DNA of 54,813 nt from Clostridia bacterium. GTDB taxonomy: Bacteria; Bacillota; Clostridia; Oscillospirales; CAG-382. The DNA is taken from contig JAFXBC010000073.1 in assembly GCA_017516825.1 (NCBI GenBank), forward strand, positions 1 to 54,813. The letters are read 5' to 3'. Every line of letters begins with the position of its first letter. Within the stretch, counting starts at the first letter, position 1. Shown here one piece after another: positions 8,098 through 16,500 of this stretch. The notes beneath the pieces were generated by a model that saw only the letters and a program-made list of their open reading frames with translations, made no database searches and was not told where the DNA came from. The translations under genes were made by a program, and so were the position numbers.

Positions 8098-8790
8098 ATG
8101 ACCTATCACATCGCCCTTTGCGACGACGACGCCGTTCAGAGAGAATACTTAGCCGATCTGGTTTCCGCCTGGGCGGCGGAGGCGGGATTGGACGTCAGGC
8201 TTGCCCTTTTTCCATCGGGAGAGGCTTTTTTGGCGCGGGATCTGGGGCAGTTTTCCATTCTTTTGCTGGATATCGAAATGCCCGGCATGGACGGCATCAC
8301 CCTTGCCCGCGGGGTACGGGAACGCAACGAGACGGCGGTGATCGTGTTCATCACCGGCTACGCCGAATACATCGCGGAGGGCTACGACGTGTCCGCTCTC
8401 CATTATCTCATGAAGCCCGTGGACAAGTCCAAGCTGTTTTCCGTTTTGGAAAAGGCGGTGAAGACTCTGGACAAAAACGGCAAGCTGCTGCCCCTGGAGC
8501 TGGGTGGGGAATTGGTGATGCTCCCTCTCCGCGACCTCCGTTACATCGAGGTACAGGGGAACTACGTCACCTTCCACGGCAAGCAGGCCTACAAGGTGAA
8601 GATGCCCCTGGTGGAGGCGCGGGCTCTGTTGGACGAACGGTTCTTCCGCACGGGGCGTTCCTTCCTTGTGAACCTCCACTACGTGCGGAAGGTCACCAAA
8701 ACCGACGTGTATCTGGCCACGGGAGAACAGATCCCCCTTTCCCGCGGGCTGTACGAATCCATCAACCGTGCATTGATCCACAGCACCTGA
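8098..8790 (+). CDS. LytTR-family response regulator, cassette 2
   Basis: A 230-residue paralogue of the regulator at 2256. It has D9-D10-D11, phospho-acceptor D58 (LLLDIEMPGMDG), T86 and K106 (YLMKPVD). The LytTR domain spans about residues 135-230, with VQGNYVTFHG and TGRSFLVNLHYV. Ribosome site and start are the same as in cassette 1 because they lie in the shared 96-base block. It ends 15 bases before the kinase gene. Sequence after residue 18 differs enough that the two regulators could read different sites, though the DNA-contacting stretches look related. Confidence 0.93.
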   Translation: MTYHIALCDDDAVQREYLADLVSAWAAEAGLDVRLALFPSGEAFLARDLGQFSILLLDIEMPGMDGITLARGVRERNETAVIVFITGYAEYIAEGYDVSALHYLMKPVDKSKLFSVLEKAVKTLDKNGKLLPLELGGELVMLPLRDLRYIEVQGNYVTFHGKQAYKVKMPLVEARALLDERFFRTGRSFLVNLHYVRKVTKTDVYLATGEQIPLSRGLYESINRALIHST

Positions 8791-8805
8791 AAGGAGTGAA
8801 CCGCC

Positions 8806-9462
8806 GTGAAGCTTGGCAGAAAAACCGAAAAACAACTGGCCCTCTACCAAAGAGAGCTTTTGGACACCCATTACGCCGAGGTGGAAAATATGTACCGCCA
8901 GATACGGGGCTGGCGTCACGACTACCGCAACCACATCCAGACCATGAAGGCCTACGCCGCCAAAGGGGATCTGGAGGCGGTCAGCCGCTATCTGGATCTG
9001 CTGGATCAGGATCTCAACACCGTGGACACGGTGATCAAGACAGGCAACCCCATGACGGACGCCATTCTCAACAGCAAGATCTCCTTAGCCCGCGCCAAGG
9101 ACATCCCCGTGAAGGCAGACGCCCACATCCCTGTGGCGCTTAAGATCTCGGAATTGGATCTCTGCGTCATCATCGGCAATCTGTTTGACAACGCCATCGA
9201 GGCCAGCCTTTCCCTGCCTCCCGAACGGCGGATGATCCGGGTTTACATGGACATGAAGGGCACCCAGCTTTATATCTCCTTCACCAATTTCACCGCAGGG
9301 AAAAAGCTTCCCAAGGTAGGAACGCTGTTCCGCTCCTCCAAGGGAGAAGGCCACGGCTTCGGGCTGGTACGCATCGACGGCATCGTGGAGCGCATGGAGG
9401 GCTACCTCAGCCGCAACAGCGAGGACGGCGCCTTCACCACCGAGATCCTGCTCCCCCAATAA
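8806..9462 (+). CDS. GHKL histidine kinase without sensor domain, cassette 2
   Basis: A 218-residue soluble kinase starting at GTG (8806), nine bases after AAGGAG. It has H38 in WRHDYRNH, an N-box VIIGNLFDNAIEAS and a glycine box GHGFGLVRIDG. Like its paralogue at 2969 it has only a short helical N-terminus and no membrane helices. The motif HYAEVENMYR before the active His is identical in both kinases and may be the dimer or docking region. A terminator follows, then a repeat element and the exporter genes. Confidence 0.92.
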   Translation: MKLGRKTEKQLALYQRELLDTHYAEVENMYRQIRGWRHDYRNHIQTMKAYAAKGDLEAVSRYLDLLDQDLNTVDTVIKTGNPMTDAILNSKISLARAKDIPVKADAHIPVALKISELDLCVIIGNLFDNAIEASLSLPPERRMIRVYMDMKGTQLYISFTNFTAGKKLPKVGTLFRSSKGEGHGFGLVRIDGIVERMEGYLSRNSEDGAFTTEILLPQ

Positions 9463-9475
9463 CCGTTCATCCCCC

Positions 9476-9519
9476 GATCCGTGCAATTCGTCCCCGAAAT
9501 ATGCACGGATCTGTTTTTT
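9476..9519 (+). terminator. Terminator or attenuator after kinase 2
   Basis: GATCCGTGCA (9476-9485) and TGCACGGATC (9502-9511) form a perfect ten-base stem with a 16-base loop, followed by TG and six T. Confidence 0.7.
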
Positions 9520-9547
9520 GTGGTAAGGTAGCTTACGAGGTGATCAG

Positions 9548-9628
9548 GTTTGAAAAAGGGATCCTTTTTCAAACAAGATTTTGCTCGCAAAATCCTTCCC
9601 AACCGTCCGCAACGCGGACTACGAAAGG
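9548..9628 (+). repeat. Triple-hairpin element, copy 1 (left flank of exporter pair 2)
   Basis: Three perfect dyads lie in a row. They are GTTTGAAAAAGG with CCTTTTTCAAAC (GAT between), GATTTTGC with GCAAAATC, and GTCCGC with GCGGAC, ending in TACGAAAGG. The same series in the same order and orientation is at 13330-13417. The terminal ACGAAAGG lies 13 bases before the exporter ATG, so the element may lend a weak ribosome site. Confidence 0.85.
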
Positions 9629-9641
9629 CGCGGTGACATTT

Positions 9642-11468
9642 ATGAAACAAACAAAACCGAAACCAAAATACAATACGCTGCAGAGCACGGCGTATATGTG
9701 TAAGCTGGCTCGGAAATACGAACGGGTCATCCCCTTCCATTGTCTGCTCATGGCCTTGCTGTTCGTGGGACAGCAATTGACGGAGCTGTACATCGCCCCC
9801 ACGGTACTTTCCGCGGTGGAGCGCCACGTGCCCCTGCCACGGCTTTTCCTGACCATCGGCGGGTTCACCCTGCTTTTGTTGCTGTTGCGGACGGTCAGCA
9901 CCTATCTGAACGGCTTTATAGGGTACCACCGCATCACGCTGCGGATGTTTATCGCGGGGCTGTTGAACCGCAAGGGGTGCGACACCTCCTACGTCAACCG
10001 CTTCGACAAGAAATACATGGATCTGAAGCAAAACGCAGGCTCCTACGTGGGGAGCAACTCCGGTGCCGCCGAAGCCATCTGGAACACCTTGACCGTATTC
10101 CTGCAGTACCTGCTGGGCATCGCCGCCTACGCCGCCATTCTGGCCTCGGTGAGCCTGCCCATCCTGCTGGTGATCGTGGCCACGGCGCTGGTGAGCTTTT
10201 TCACCAACCGCTACCTCAACGCCTACGAGTACCGCCACAGGGAGGAGCTTGCGGCCATTGAGCGGAAGCTTTGGTACGTCCAGGGAGCGGCAAGCGGGGA
10301 CGCGGCAAAGGATATCCGCATCTTCGGGCTGGGGAACTGGTTGGAGGAGCTGTACCAAAACGCCCTGTCCGCCTTCCGCGCCTTTAAGATCAAGTCCCAG
10401 AAGGTGTACCTGCTGGCCAACGTGATCAATCTGCTGTTGACCTTCTTCCGCAACGGCTTTGCCTACGCCTACCTCATCCACGGGGTACTGGAGGGCGGGC
10501 TTTCCGCATCGGAATTTCTTTTGTATTTCAACACCGTGGGATCCGCTACCTGGTGGATCACGGACATTCTGAACACCGCAGGCTATCTGCGTACCCAAAG
10601 CCTGGGGATCTCCACCATCCGAGAAGCCCTGGAATATCCCGAGCCCTTCAAATTCGAAGACGGCCGTCCCCTGACCCACGCGGAGGGACAGACCTACGAG
10701 CTGAAGCTGGAAAACGTCTCCTTCCGCTATCCCGGCACGGATCGGGACGTGCTGAAAAATATCTCCCTCGACTTCCGTCCCGGGGAAAAGCTGGCGGTGG
10801 TGGGGCTCAACGGCGCGGGCAAGACCACCTTAGTGAAGGTGATGACGGGACTTCTGGATCCCACGGAGGGCAGGGTGACCTTAAACGGCGTGGATATCCG
10901 AGACTACGACCGCAGGGACTATTACAAGCTGTTTTCCGCGGTGTTCCAGCATTTCTCCCTCCTGCCCGCCTCCGTAGCGGAAAACGTCGCCCAAGACAAT
11001 GAAAAGATCGACGAGGAAAGGGTGAAGGACTGCCTGGGGAAAGCGGGGCTTTCGGAGAAGATCGCCTCCCTGCCCGAGGGGATCCACGCCAAGCTGAACC
11101 GTCACGTCTACGAGGATGCCACGGCGCTTTCCGGAGGTGAGACCCAACGGCTGATGCTGGCAAGAGCGTTGTACAAGGACGCCCCTTTCCTTATGCTGGA
11201 CGAGCCCACGGCGGCTTTAGACCCCATTGCGGAATCGGAGATCTACGAATCGTACAATGAAATGACCGCAGGGAAAAGCGCGGTATTCATCTCCCACCGT
11301 CTGGCCTCCACCCGCTTCTGCAACCGTATTCTGCTGTTGCAGGAGGGCGTCATCGCCGAGGAGGGCTCCCACAGGGAGCTGATGGCAAAGGGCGGGATCT
11401 ACGCCGATCTCTTCGCCATCCAAAGCAAATATTACCGAGAGGAGGATTCCCATGAACAACAAGCATGA
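9642..11468 (+). CDS. ABC exporter half-transporter (TMD-NBD), cassette 2 A
   Basis: A 608-residue exporter subunit. About six membrane helices lie within residues 30-320. The ATPase domain has Walker A GLNGAGKTT (K394), signature LSGGE, Walker B D520-E521 (MLDEPTAALDP) and VFISHRLAS. The ATG at 9642 has GGTGA five bases upstream. Longer in-frame starts would run through the hairpin repeat and are rejected. It overlaps the next gene by 17 bases. It is the counterpart of the gene at 3727. The loop sequence and membrane half are more diverged than the ATPase half, which would allow different substrates. Confidence 0.9.
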   Translation: MKQTKPKPKYNTLQSTAYMCKLARKYERVIPFHCLLMALLFVGQQLTELYIAPTVLSAVERHVPLPRLFLTIGGFTLLLLLLRTVSTYLNGFIGYHRITLRMFIAGLLNRKGCDTSYVNRFDKKYMDLKQNAGSYVGSNSGAAEAIWNTLTVFLQYLLGIAAYAAILASVSLPILLVIVATALVSFFTNRYLNAYEYRHREELAAIERKLWYVQGAASGDAAKDIRIFGLGNWLEELYQNALSAFRAFKIKSQKVYLLANVINLLLTFFRNGFAYAYLIHGVLEGGLSASEFLLYFNTVGSATWWITDILNTAGYLRTQSLGISTIREALEYPEPFKFEDGRPLTHAEGQTYELKLENVSFRYPGTDRDVLKNISLDFRPGEKLAVVGLNGAGKTTLVKVMTGLLDPTEGRVTLNGVDIRDYDRRDYYKLFSAVFQHFSLLPASVAENVAQDNEKIDEERVKDCLGKAGLSEKIASLPEGIHAKLNRHVYEDATALSGGETQRLMLARALYKDAPFLMLDEPTAALDPIAESEIYESYNEMTAGKSAVFISHRLASTRFCNRILLLQEGVIAEEGSHRELMAKGGIYADLFAIQSKYYREEDSHEQQA

Positions 11469-13335
11469 CTCCGTTTCCGCAAAGGAAGCGTTGAAGCTGA
11501 ACCTCCGCGCCATCCGAACCATCTACGCCACGAGGAAAAAGGTGCTGGCTTTGCGGCTGACCAAATTCGCCTTTGCCGCCCTGACTCCCTACGTGGGGAT
11601 CCGCCTTTCCGCCTTACTGCTGGACGAGCTGGCGGGGGCGAGAGACCCCAAGGTACTGACCGCGCTGGTGCTGTGGATCATCGGCTCCGCCGCGGGGATC
11701 ACCCTGATCCAATCCCTGTTGGACCGCTGGCACGACGGGGAGCAGGCGGGGATGTACATCCACATCGACCATATTATGAGTGGGAAGATGGCCTCCATGG
11801 ACTACGCGGACGTGGAGGACACGGAGACCTACAAGCTCCTGTCCGTCATCAACCAAAGCCGCCAGGGCGGAGGCTGGGGCTTGCACCACGTGACCCACAA
11901 TCTGAACAACCTGTGGTCTTCCCTGTTCTCTCTGGGGGGCGGCGTGGCCCTGACGGTGACTCTGTTCACCACCCCCGTTCCGGAGGGAAGCGGCCTTGCA
12001 TTTTTGAATTCCCCCTGGGTGACGGCGGGCGTCATCCTGCTGTTTATCGCCGTATCCCTGGCGGTACCCGCCATGACCGCCGTCTGCGACAGACAGCGGG
12101 CGAAGGTGGTGACCCGGCACAACCTGTCCAACCGCCTGTTCAGCTACTACGGACGGTACGGGGACAGAGAGGAGACCGCCGTGGACGCCCGTATCTACGA
12201 CCTGGGGAGATTCTGCGATAAGTACAACTTCGACAAAACCAACCTCTTTTCCTCCAAGGGGTATTTCGCCAAGCTGAACCGAGGGAAATTGGGGTTCCTT
12301 TCCACCCTTTCCGCCGCGGCCTCCGTGCTGTTCACCGGGCTGGTATACCTGTACGTCTGCGTCAAGGGGTGGAGCGGCGCCTTCGGCGTGGGCGCCGTTA
12401 CCCAGTACGTGGGAGCTGTGACCATGCTGTTCGCGGGGAGCTTCCGCAACATTCTTTCCGAGCTTTCCGACATGAAGAACAACGCCTATTTCCTGAAGCT
12501 GGTGTTCAGATTCCTGGATATCCCCAACAGGATGTATCAAGGCTCCCTCACCGTGGAAAAGCGGCGGGATCGGGACTACGAGATCGAGTTTAAAAACGTC
12601 TCCTTCAAATACCCCGGGGCGGATACTTACGCTCTCAAAAACGTGTCCTTGAAGTTCAAGGTGGGACAGCGGTTGGCGGTGGTGGGCAGAAACGGCAGCG
12701 GCAAGACCACCTTCATCAAGCTTCTCTGCCGTCTCTACGACCCCACGGAGGGGGAGATCCTGTTGAACGGCATCGACATCCGCAAGTACGATTACAAGGA
12801 CTACATGGGGGTCTTCTCCGTGGTATTCCAGGATTTCCGCCTGTTCTCCCTGCCCGTAGGGGAAAACGTGGCGGGGAAGGTGGATTACCACCGCGCATTG
12901 GCGGAATCCTGTATCCGTGACAGCGGGCTGGGAGACCGTCTGGACTCCCTGGAACAGGGCTTGGACACCTTCCTGGGGAAGGATTACGAGACGGGAGGCA
13001 TTGATCTTTCCGGCGGGGAAAAGCAAAAGCTTGCCCTGGCAAGGGCCCTTTACAAAAACGCGCCCTTCATCATTCTTGACGAGCCTACCGCGGCTCTTGA
13101 CCCGGTGGCGGAGGCGGAGGTGTACCAAAGCTTCGACAAGATCGTGGGAGACAAGACCGCCATCTACATTTCCCACCGCCTCTCCTCCTGCCGCTTCTGC
13201 GACGTGGTGGCGGTGTTTGACGGGGGAGCATTGGTGCAGATGGGCAGTCACGACGACTTAGTTGCCGACGAAAACGGGCAGTATCACAAGCTCTGGCACG
13301 CCCAGGCGCAGTATTACGCGGAGGAACAAGTTTGA
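11452..13335 (+). CDS. ABC exporter half-transporter (TMD-NBD), cassette 2 B
   Basis: A 627-residue partner of the preceding subunit and paralogue of 5564. Walker A is GRNGSGKTT (K418), Q-loop VVFQDFRLF, signature LSGGE and Walker B D543-E544, with ISHRLSSCRF. GAGGAGG precedes the ATG, and the start overlaps the upstream gene. The stop codon TGA (13333-13335) is part of the GTTTGA that opens the second triple-hairpin element. Both catalytic sites of the presumed heterodimer look complete, unlike many heterodimeric exporters with one degenerate site. Confidence 0.9.
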   Translation: MNNKHDSVSAKEALKLNLRAIRTIYATRKKVLALRLTKFAFAALTPYVGIRLSALLLDELAGARDPKVLTALVLWIIGSAAGITLIQSLLDRWHDGEQAGMYIHIDHIMSGKMASMDYADVEDTETYKLLSVINQSRQGGGWGLHHVTHNLNNLWSSLFSLGGGVALTVTLFTTPVPEGSGLAFLNSPWVTAGVILLFIAVSLAVPAMTAVCDRQRAKVVTRHNLSNRLFSYYGRYGDREETAVDARIYDLGRFCDKYNFDKTNLFSSKGYFAKLNRGKLGFLSTLSAAASVLFTGLVYLYVCVKGWSGAFGVGAVTQYVGAVTMLFAGSFRNILSELSDMKNNAYFLKLVFRFLDIPNRMYQGSLTVEKRRDRDYEIEFKNVSFKYPGADTYALKNVSLKFKVGQRLAVVGRNGSGKTTFIKLLCRLYDPTEGEILLNGIDIRKYDYKDYMGVFSVVFQDFRLFSLPVGENVAGKVDYHRALAESCIRDSGLGDRLDSLEQGLDTFLGKDYETGGIDLSGGEKQKLALARALYKNAPFIILDEPTAALDPVAEAEVYQSFDKIVGDKTAIYISHRLSSCRFCDVVAVFDGGALVQMGSHDDLVADENGQYHKLWHAQAQYYAEEQV

Positions 13336-13417
13336 AAAAGGGATCCTTTTCAAACGTGATTTTGTAGCTTCGCTCACAAAATCTTTTAAGGCCGCCCGCT
13401 AAGCGGGCTACGAAAGG
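13330..13417 (+). repeat. Triple-hairpin element, copy 2 (right flank of exporter pair 2)
   Basis: Same order of dyads as 9548-9628: GTTTGAAAA / TTTTCAAAC, GATTTTGT / ACAAAATC, GCCCGC / GCGGGC, ending in TACGAAAGG. It overlaps the exporter stop codon, and its end supplies AAAGGA for the next gene (ATG at 13432). No terminator-like T-run follows. Confidence 0.85.
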
Positions 13418-13431
13418 AATGGATACAACTC

Positions 13432-13956
13432 ATGATCATAGGGATTGCGGGAGGCAGTGCCTCCGGGAAAAGCACGTTGGCGAAAAAGCTTGCAGAGGCA
13501 ACGGGGGCGGCGGTGCTTTCCATGGACAGCTATTACAAGCCCTTTGAAGAACTTCCGGAAGCCGTGGGCAGGGACGGGAAGCTCTACAAGGATCACAACT
13601 GCCCCGAGGCCTTCTGTACGGAAAAGCTTCTGGAGGACTTGAAAAGCATCCCGGGAGACGTGATCTTGGAGGGGTTGTTCATCCTGGCGTTGCCCTGCCT
13701 GCGGGAACGATGTGACGTGAAGATCTTTCTGGATTGCCCCGCCGATATCCGCATCCTCCGCCGGGTGAAACGGAATTTGGGGTGGGGGCTTTCCTTTGAG
13801 GAGATCTCCGAAGTCTACCTCGCCCTGGTGCGCTACCGCCACGAGGAGTACGTCTCCCCTTCCGCGGTGTACGCAGACCAGGTGTGGAGTACGGAAAACG
13901 GGGTGGAGGAATGCTTTGAGGCCCTCCTCGGAAGTTTCTTCACACAAAAAAGTTGA
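13432..13956 (+). CDS. Uridine-kinase-like P-loop kinase
   Basis: A 174-residue protein with a P-loop GGSASGKS (7-14) at the very N-terminus and a DSYY stretch typical of uridine kinase and phosphoribulokinase relatives. ILEGLFIL matches the catalytic-strand region, and an arginine-rich lid follows (RILRRVKRN). It is shorter than classical Udk (about 210 residues), so the substrate is uncertain: nucleoside, or another small phosphate acceptor. The ATG follows the AAAGGA that ends the hairpin repeat. The stop overlaps the -35 box of the next gene. Confidence 0.7.
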   Translation: MIIGIAGGSASGKSTLAKKLAEATGAAVLSMDSYYKPFEELPEAVGRDGKLYKDHNCPEAFCTEKLLEDLKSIPGDVILEGLFILALPCLRERCDVKIFLDCPADIRILRRVKRNLGWGLSFEEISEVYLALVRYRHEEYVSPSAVYADQVWSTENGVEECFEALLGSFFTQKS

Positions 13957-13981
13957 CAAGCGGAAAATTTTCCTGTATAAT
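13953..13981 (+). promoter_or_regulatory. Sigma-A promoter of the XRE membrane regulator
   Basis: TTGACA (13953-13958) and TATAAT (13976-13981) with 17 bases between are a full consensus. The TGA stop of the kinase gene is inside the -35 box. Confidence 0.92.
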
Positions 13982-14006
13982 AAGGGCATGAACAGGAGTT
14001 GTCCTT

Positions 14007-14624
14007 ATGAACGATATCAAATCCATCATTGCGAAGAATATCGCCGACCTCCGATTGGCCAAGGGTATGACCCAATTGGAGCTGGCGGAACAATTGCATT
14101 ATTCCGATAAAGCCGTTTCCAAGTGGGAGCGCGGGGAATCCGTGCCGGAGATCGCCACCCTGAAGGCCATCGCCGATCTGTTCGGTGTGACCTTGGATCA
14201 TTTGGTGACCGAACACTCCCCCGAGGAGAAGAAAGAGGTTGCCCCGGAGCGGAAGTACCGTTTCCGCAACCGCTCTTTGGTCACCTGTATGTGCGCCGTG
14301 CTGGTGTGGTTCGTGGCGCTGCTGGCCTTCGTCACCGTGGATCTTCTCCCCATCCAGGTGGAGCTTCACTGGCTGGCCTTCGTGTACGCCGTCCCCGCAA
14401 CGCTGCTTCTGTGGCTGGTGTTTAATTCCGTGTGGTTCAATCCCCGCACCAACTTCATCATCATTTCGGCGTTGGTGTGGTCCGCATTGGGCTCCTTACA
14501 CGTCACCGCCTGGGTGTTTGGGAAGAATATCTGGAAAATTTATCTCCTGGGCATCCCTGCTCAACTGGTGATCCTCCTTTGGTCCCGCATCAAGCCCGCA
14601 ATCAAGAATAAGATCCAAAAATAA
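14007..14624 (+). CDS. XRE-type regulator with membrane-embedded C-terminus
   Basis: A 205-residue protein. The N-terminal helix-turn-helix spans about residues 8-62 (MTQLELAEQLHYSDKAVSKW). A charged linker follows, then four predicted membrane helices from about residue 85 to 195. Membrane-anchored XRE proteins of this form are common in Clostridia; the membrane part may sense envelope state, but the ligand is unknown. AGGAG lies eight bases before the ATG. It is transcribed alone from a consensus promoter and ends at a strong terminator. Confidence 0.8.
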   Translation: MNDIKSIIAKNIADLRLAKGMTQLELAEQLHYSDKAVSKWERGESVPEIATLKAIADLFGVTLDHLVTEHSPEEKKEVAPERKYRFRNRSLVTCMCAVLVWFVALLAFVTVDLLPIQVELHWLAFVYAVPATLLLWLVFNSVWFNPRTNFIIISALVWSALGSLHVTAWVFGKNIWKIYLLGIPAQLVILLWSRIKPAIKNKIQK

Positions 14625-14638
14625 GTAAAAACGTCCAC

Positions 14639-14666
14639 GACTCTACCGTTGGTAGAGTCTTTTTTT
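14639..14666 (+). terminator. Intrinsic terminator after the XRE membrane regulator
   Basis: GACTCTACC and GGTAGAGTC form a perfect nine-base stem with a GTT loop, followed by seven T. Confidence 0.92.
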
Positions 14667-14749
14667 GCCTTTCGAACGGAGAGTAGAACAGCGTTTTATC
14701 TCTCTACGGAGGCGGAACGGAGGGGCGAGAGAGAAATGGGCGCGGTAGG

Positions 14750-14778
14750 TTGCAAATTGCGTTCTGCAGGGCTATACT
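14750..14778 (+). promoter_or_regulatory. Promoter of degV-type gene
   Basis: TTGCAA (14750-14755) and TATACT (14773-14778) with a 17-base spacer. The ~80-base leader holds two small hairpins (GGGAAGCG/CGTTTCCC and GCAGAGTCCTTCTGC) but no riboswitch I recognise. Confidence 0.75.
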
Positions 14779-14865
14779 GTACTCGTCGGGGAAGCGGACG
14801 CGTTTCCCTGCCGCAGAGTCCTTCTGCGGGCGATTTGCAAATCAAACAGAAAAGGAACTTTACAC

Positions 14866-15723
14866 ATGAACCGTTTTAAGATCGTAGCAGATTCCTCCGG
14901 CGATTTCACTTCCCTGGAGGGGGTGCCCTTCGAAGCGGCACCCCTGAAGATCCTCACCGCAGACATGGAATACACCGACGACGCAGGCCTTGACGTGGCA
15001 GACATGGTGAACACCCTCCTTGCCTACCACGGAAAATCCTCCACCTCCTGTCCCAACGTGGGCGACTGGCTTTCCGCCTTCGGCGACGCCCGGTACGTGT
15101 TCTGCGTGACCATCACCGCCACCCTGTCCGGCAGTTACAACGCCGCCATGCAGGCCAAGGCACACTACGAAGAAATGTACCCCGACAGAAAGGTGTACGT
15201 GATGAACTCCCTTTCCGCAGGGGCGGAGATCGGGCTGATCATCCACAAGGTGAGAGATCTGATCCTGGAAGGCAAGGACTTCGAAACCGTCTGCAAGGAA
15301 GCAGAGCAGTACGCCTCCCGCACAGGGCTGTTGTTCGTGCTGGAATCCATGAAGAATCTGGCCAACAACGGCAGAGTTTCTCCCCTGGTGGCAAAGATGG
15401 CAGGCCTTCTGGGCATCCGCGTGGTGGGCAAGGCCAGCGACAGAGGGGACTTAGAGCAGCTTCATAAGGCCAGAGGCGAGAAGAAGATGCTGGAGGTCAC
15501 CGTGGAGACCTTGAAGGAGCTGGGTCTGAAGGACGGCAAGGTGTATATCGCCCATTGTCTCAACGCATCCGCCGCCAACGGGTTGAAGGCGCTGTTGAAC
15601 AAGGAGCTTCCCGAAGCACGGGTCACCGTGTATCCCACCGGCGGGCTTTGCAGCTTCTACGCCGAAAAGGGCGGGCTGATGATCGGGTTCGAGAAGGGCT
15701 CCGCTTTCGTCGGAGCATCCTGA
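14866..15723 (+). CDS. DegV family fatty-acid-binding protein
   Basis: A 285-residue cytoplasmic protein. It has the opening VADSSGDF, the serine/threonine motif near residue 60 (STSCPNVGDW), VTITATLSGSYNAA and the helical region EQYASRTGLLFVLESMKNL, all typical of DegV/FakB-like proteins. Such proteins hold a fatty acid, often for phosphorylation by a FakA kinase; no fakA is nearby. AAAGGAA precedes the ATG by nine bases. The family assignment is firm, but the ligand and partner are inferred from the family. Confidence 0.9.
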   Translation: MNRFKIVADSSGDFTSLEGVPFEAAPLKILTADMEYTDDAGLDVADMVNTLLAYHGKSSTSCPNVGDWLSAFGDARYVFCVTITATLSGSYNAAMQAKAHYEEMYPDRKVYVMNSLSAGAEIGLIIHKVRDLILEGKDFETVCKEAEQYASRTGLLFVLESMKNLANNGRVSPLVAKMAGLLGIRVVGKASDRGDLEQLHKARGEKKMLEVTVETLKELGLKDGKVYIAHCLNASAANGLKALLNKELPEARVTVYPTGGLCSFYAEKGGLMIGFEKGSAFVGAS

Positions 15724-15742
15724 CGGATACTCCTCCGAATTC

Positions 15743-15952
15743 CACACCGCTTCCGCGCGGTGTGAGCCCCTGACGGGGTTCCAAGTGGCGCCAAAGCCAT
15801 ATATTCCGCTACGTAGTTTTGGATGCGCCACGTCAAAAATCCCTTCGAAAAAGCCCTGCGAGGCAGGTCGTTTTCGAGAGGAATTTTTACGGCCTTAGGT
15901 TCATTGTACCTCAGTGGCAAGGTGTCTTTTTGCCCGGAATGAATCCGGGCAA
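15743..15952. repeat. Array of four to five hairpins in a gene-free spacer
   Basis: In order: CACACCGC/GCGGTGTG; GAGCCCC/GGGGTTC; GTGGCGCC with a distal GCGCCAC; a long imperfect hairpin opening AAAAATCCC and closing GGAATTTTT; and TTGCCCGG/CCGGGCAA. The word CCCTGCGAGGCAG occurs at about 15871 and again at about 15975. The style resembles the triple-hairpin elements but the sequences differ. Confidence 0.6.
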
Positions 15953-16002
15953 GCGACGCAATTTCATTGTATGCCCTGCGAGGCAGAAAGGACGGAAAAA
16001 CG

Positions 16003-16257
16003 ATGATGGATTTTCTTTTGGAAGCGTATCTTTTGCTGGTAGAAAAAGCCCTTCCCGTCCGCAAAGGGAGCAAGACCGCACGCCGCCTTGCAGAGGGGAT
16101 CGCATTGGGGATCTTCATAGCCATTCTTGCCGTGGGCTTTTTCGGGCAGCATTTACTGGACGCCGGAAACGAATTCGGCGGGACGCTGTGCATCGGCATT
16201 GCCCTGTTCATTGCAGCGGCGCAGGTGATCGTAGCGTTTTGCTTAAAGAAGGATTGA
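16003..16257 (+). CDS. Small two-helix membrane protein, paralogue 1
   Basis: An 84-residue protein. It has an amphipathic N-terminus (MMDFLLEAYLLLVEKALP), a basic stretch (RKGSKTARR) and two membrane helices (about 37-55 and 62-80). The start at 16003 follows AGAAAGGACGG. It shares its plan and the C-terminal pattern (L-C-I-x6-A-A/L-A-Q) with the next small protein, so the two are paralogues. Function is unknown. Confidence 0.7.
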   Translation: MMDFLLEAYLLLVEKALPVRKGSKTARRLAEGIALGIFIAILAVGFFGQHLLDAGNEFGGTLCIGIALFIAAAQVIVAFCLKKD

Positions 16258-16309
16258 GTACGGAGATATGCCGACCTAAGCTAAGGCGCATACCAAACTC
16301 ACTCCAACG

Positions 16310-16490
16310 TGTCACCCTGAGCACGCGCGGAAACGAACCGCCGTGGCTACATACGAGAATGCACCTCCGCGCACGTCGAACTTCTGTGAGTGACGTAAGT
16401 CCGAGCAGAAGTCCCGAATCGCCTCGCGGTGAGGGAGGGTATAAGACAAGTCTGATCTACCCCTTCTGTAACGCAAGAACTGTTTTGAAA
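16310..16490. repeat. Copy D of the dispersed TGTCACCCTGAG element, incomplete
   Basis: It opens with TGTCACCCTGAGC and continues with the CGCGCACGTCGAACTTCTG block and an AAGAACTGTTTTG block as in the full copies, but lacks the right terminal repeat. It ends just before the ribosome site of the gene at 16501. Confidence 0.65.
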
Positions 16491-16500
16491 GGAGCCCTTC

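Noticed and set aside
13330..13417. Triple-hairpin element as a simple terminator of the exporter genes
   Set aside because: No T-run follows any of the stems, and the same series stands upstream of the exporters as well.
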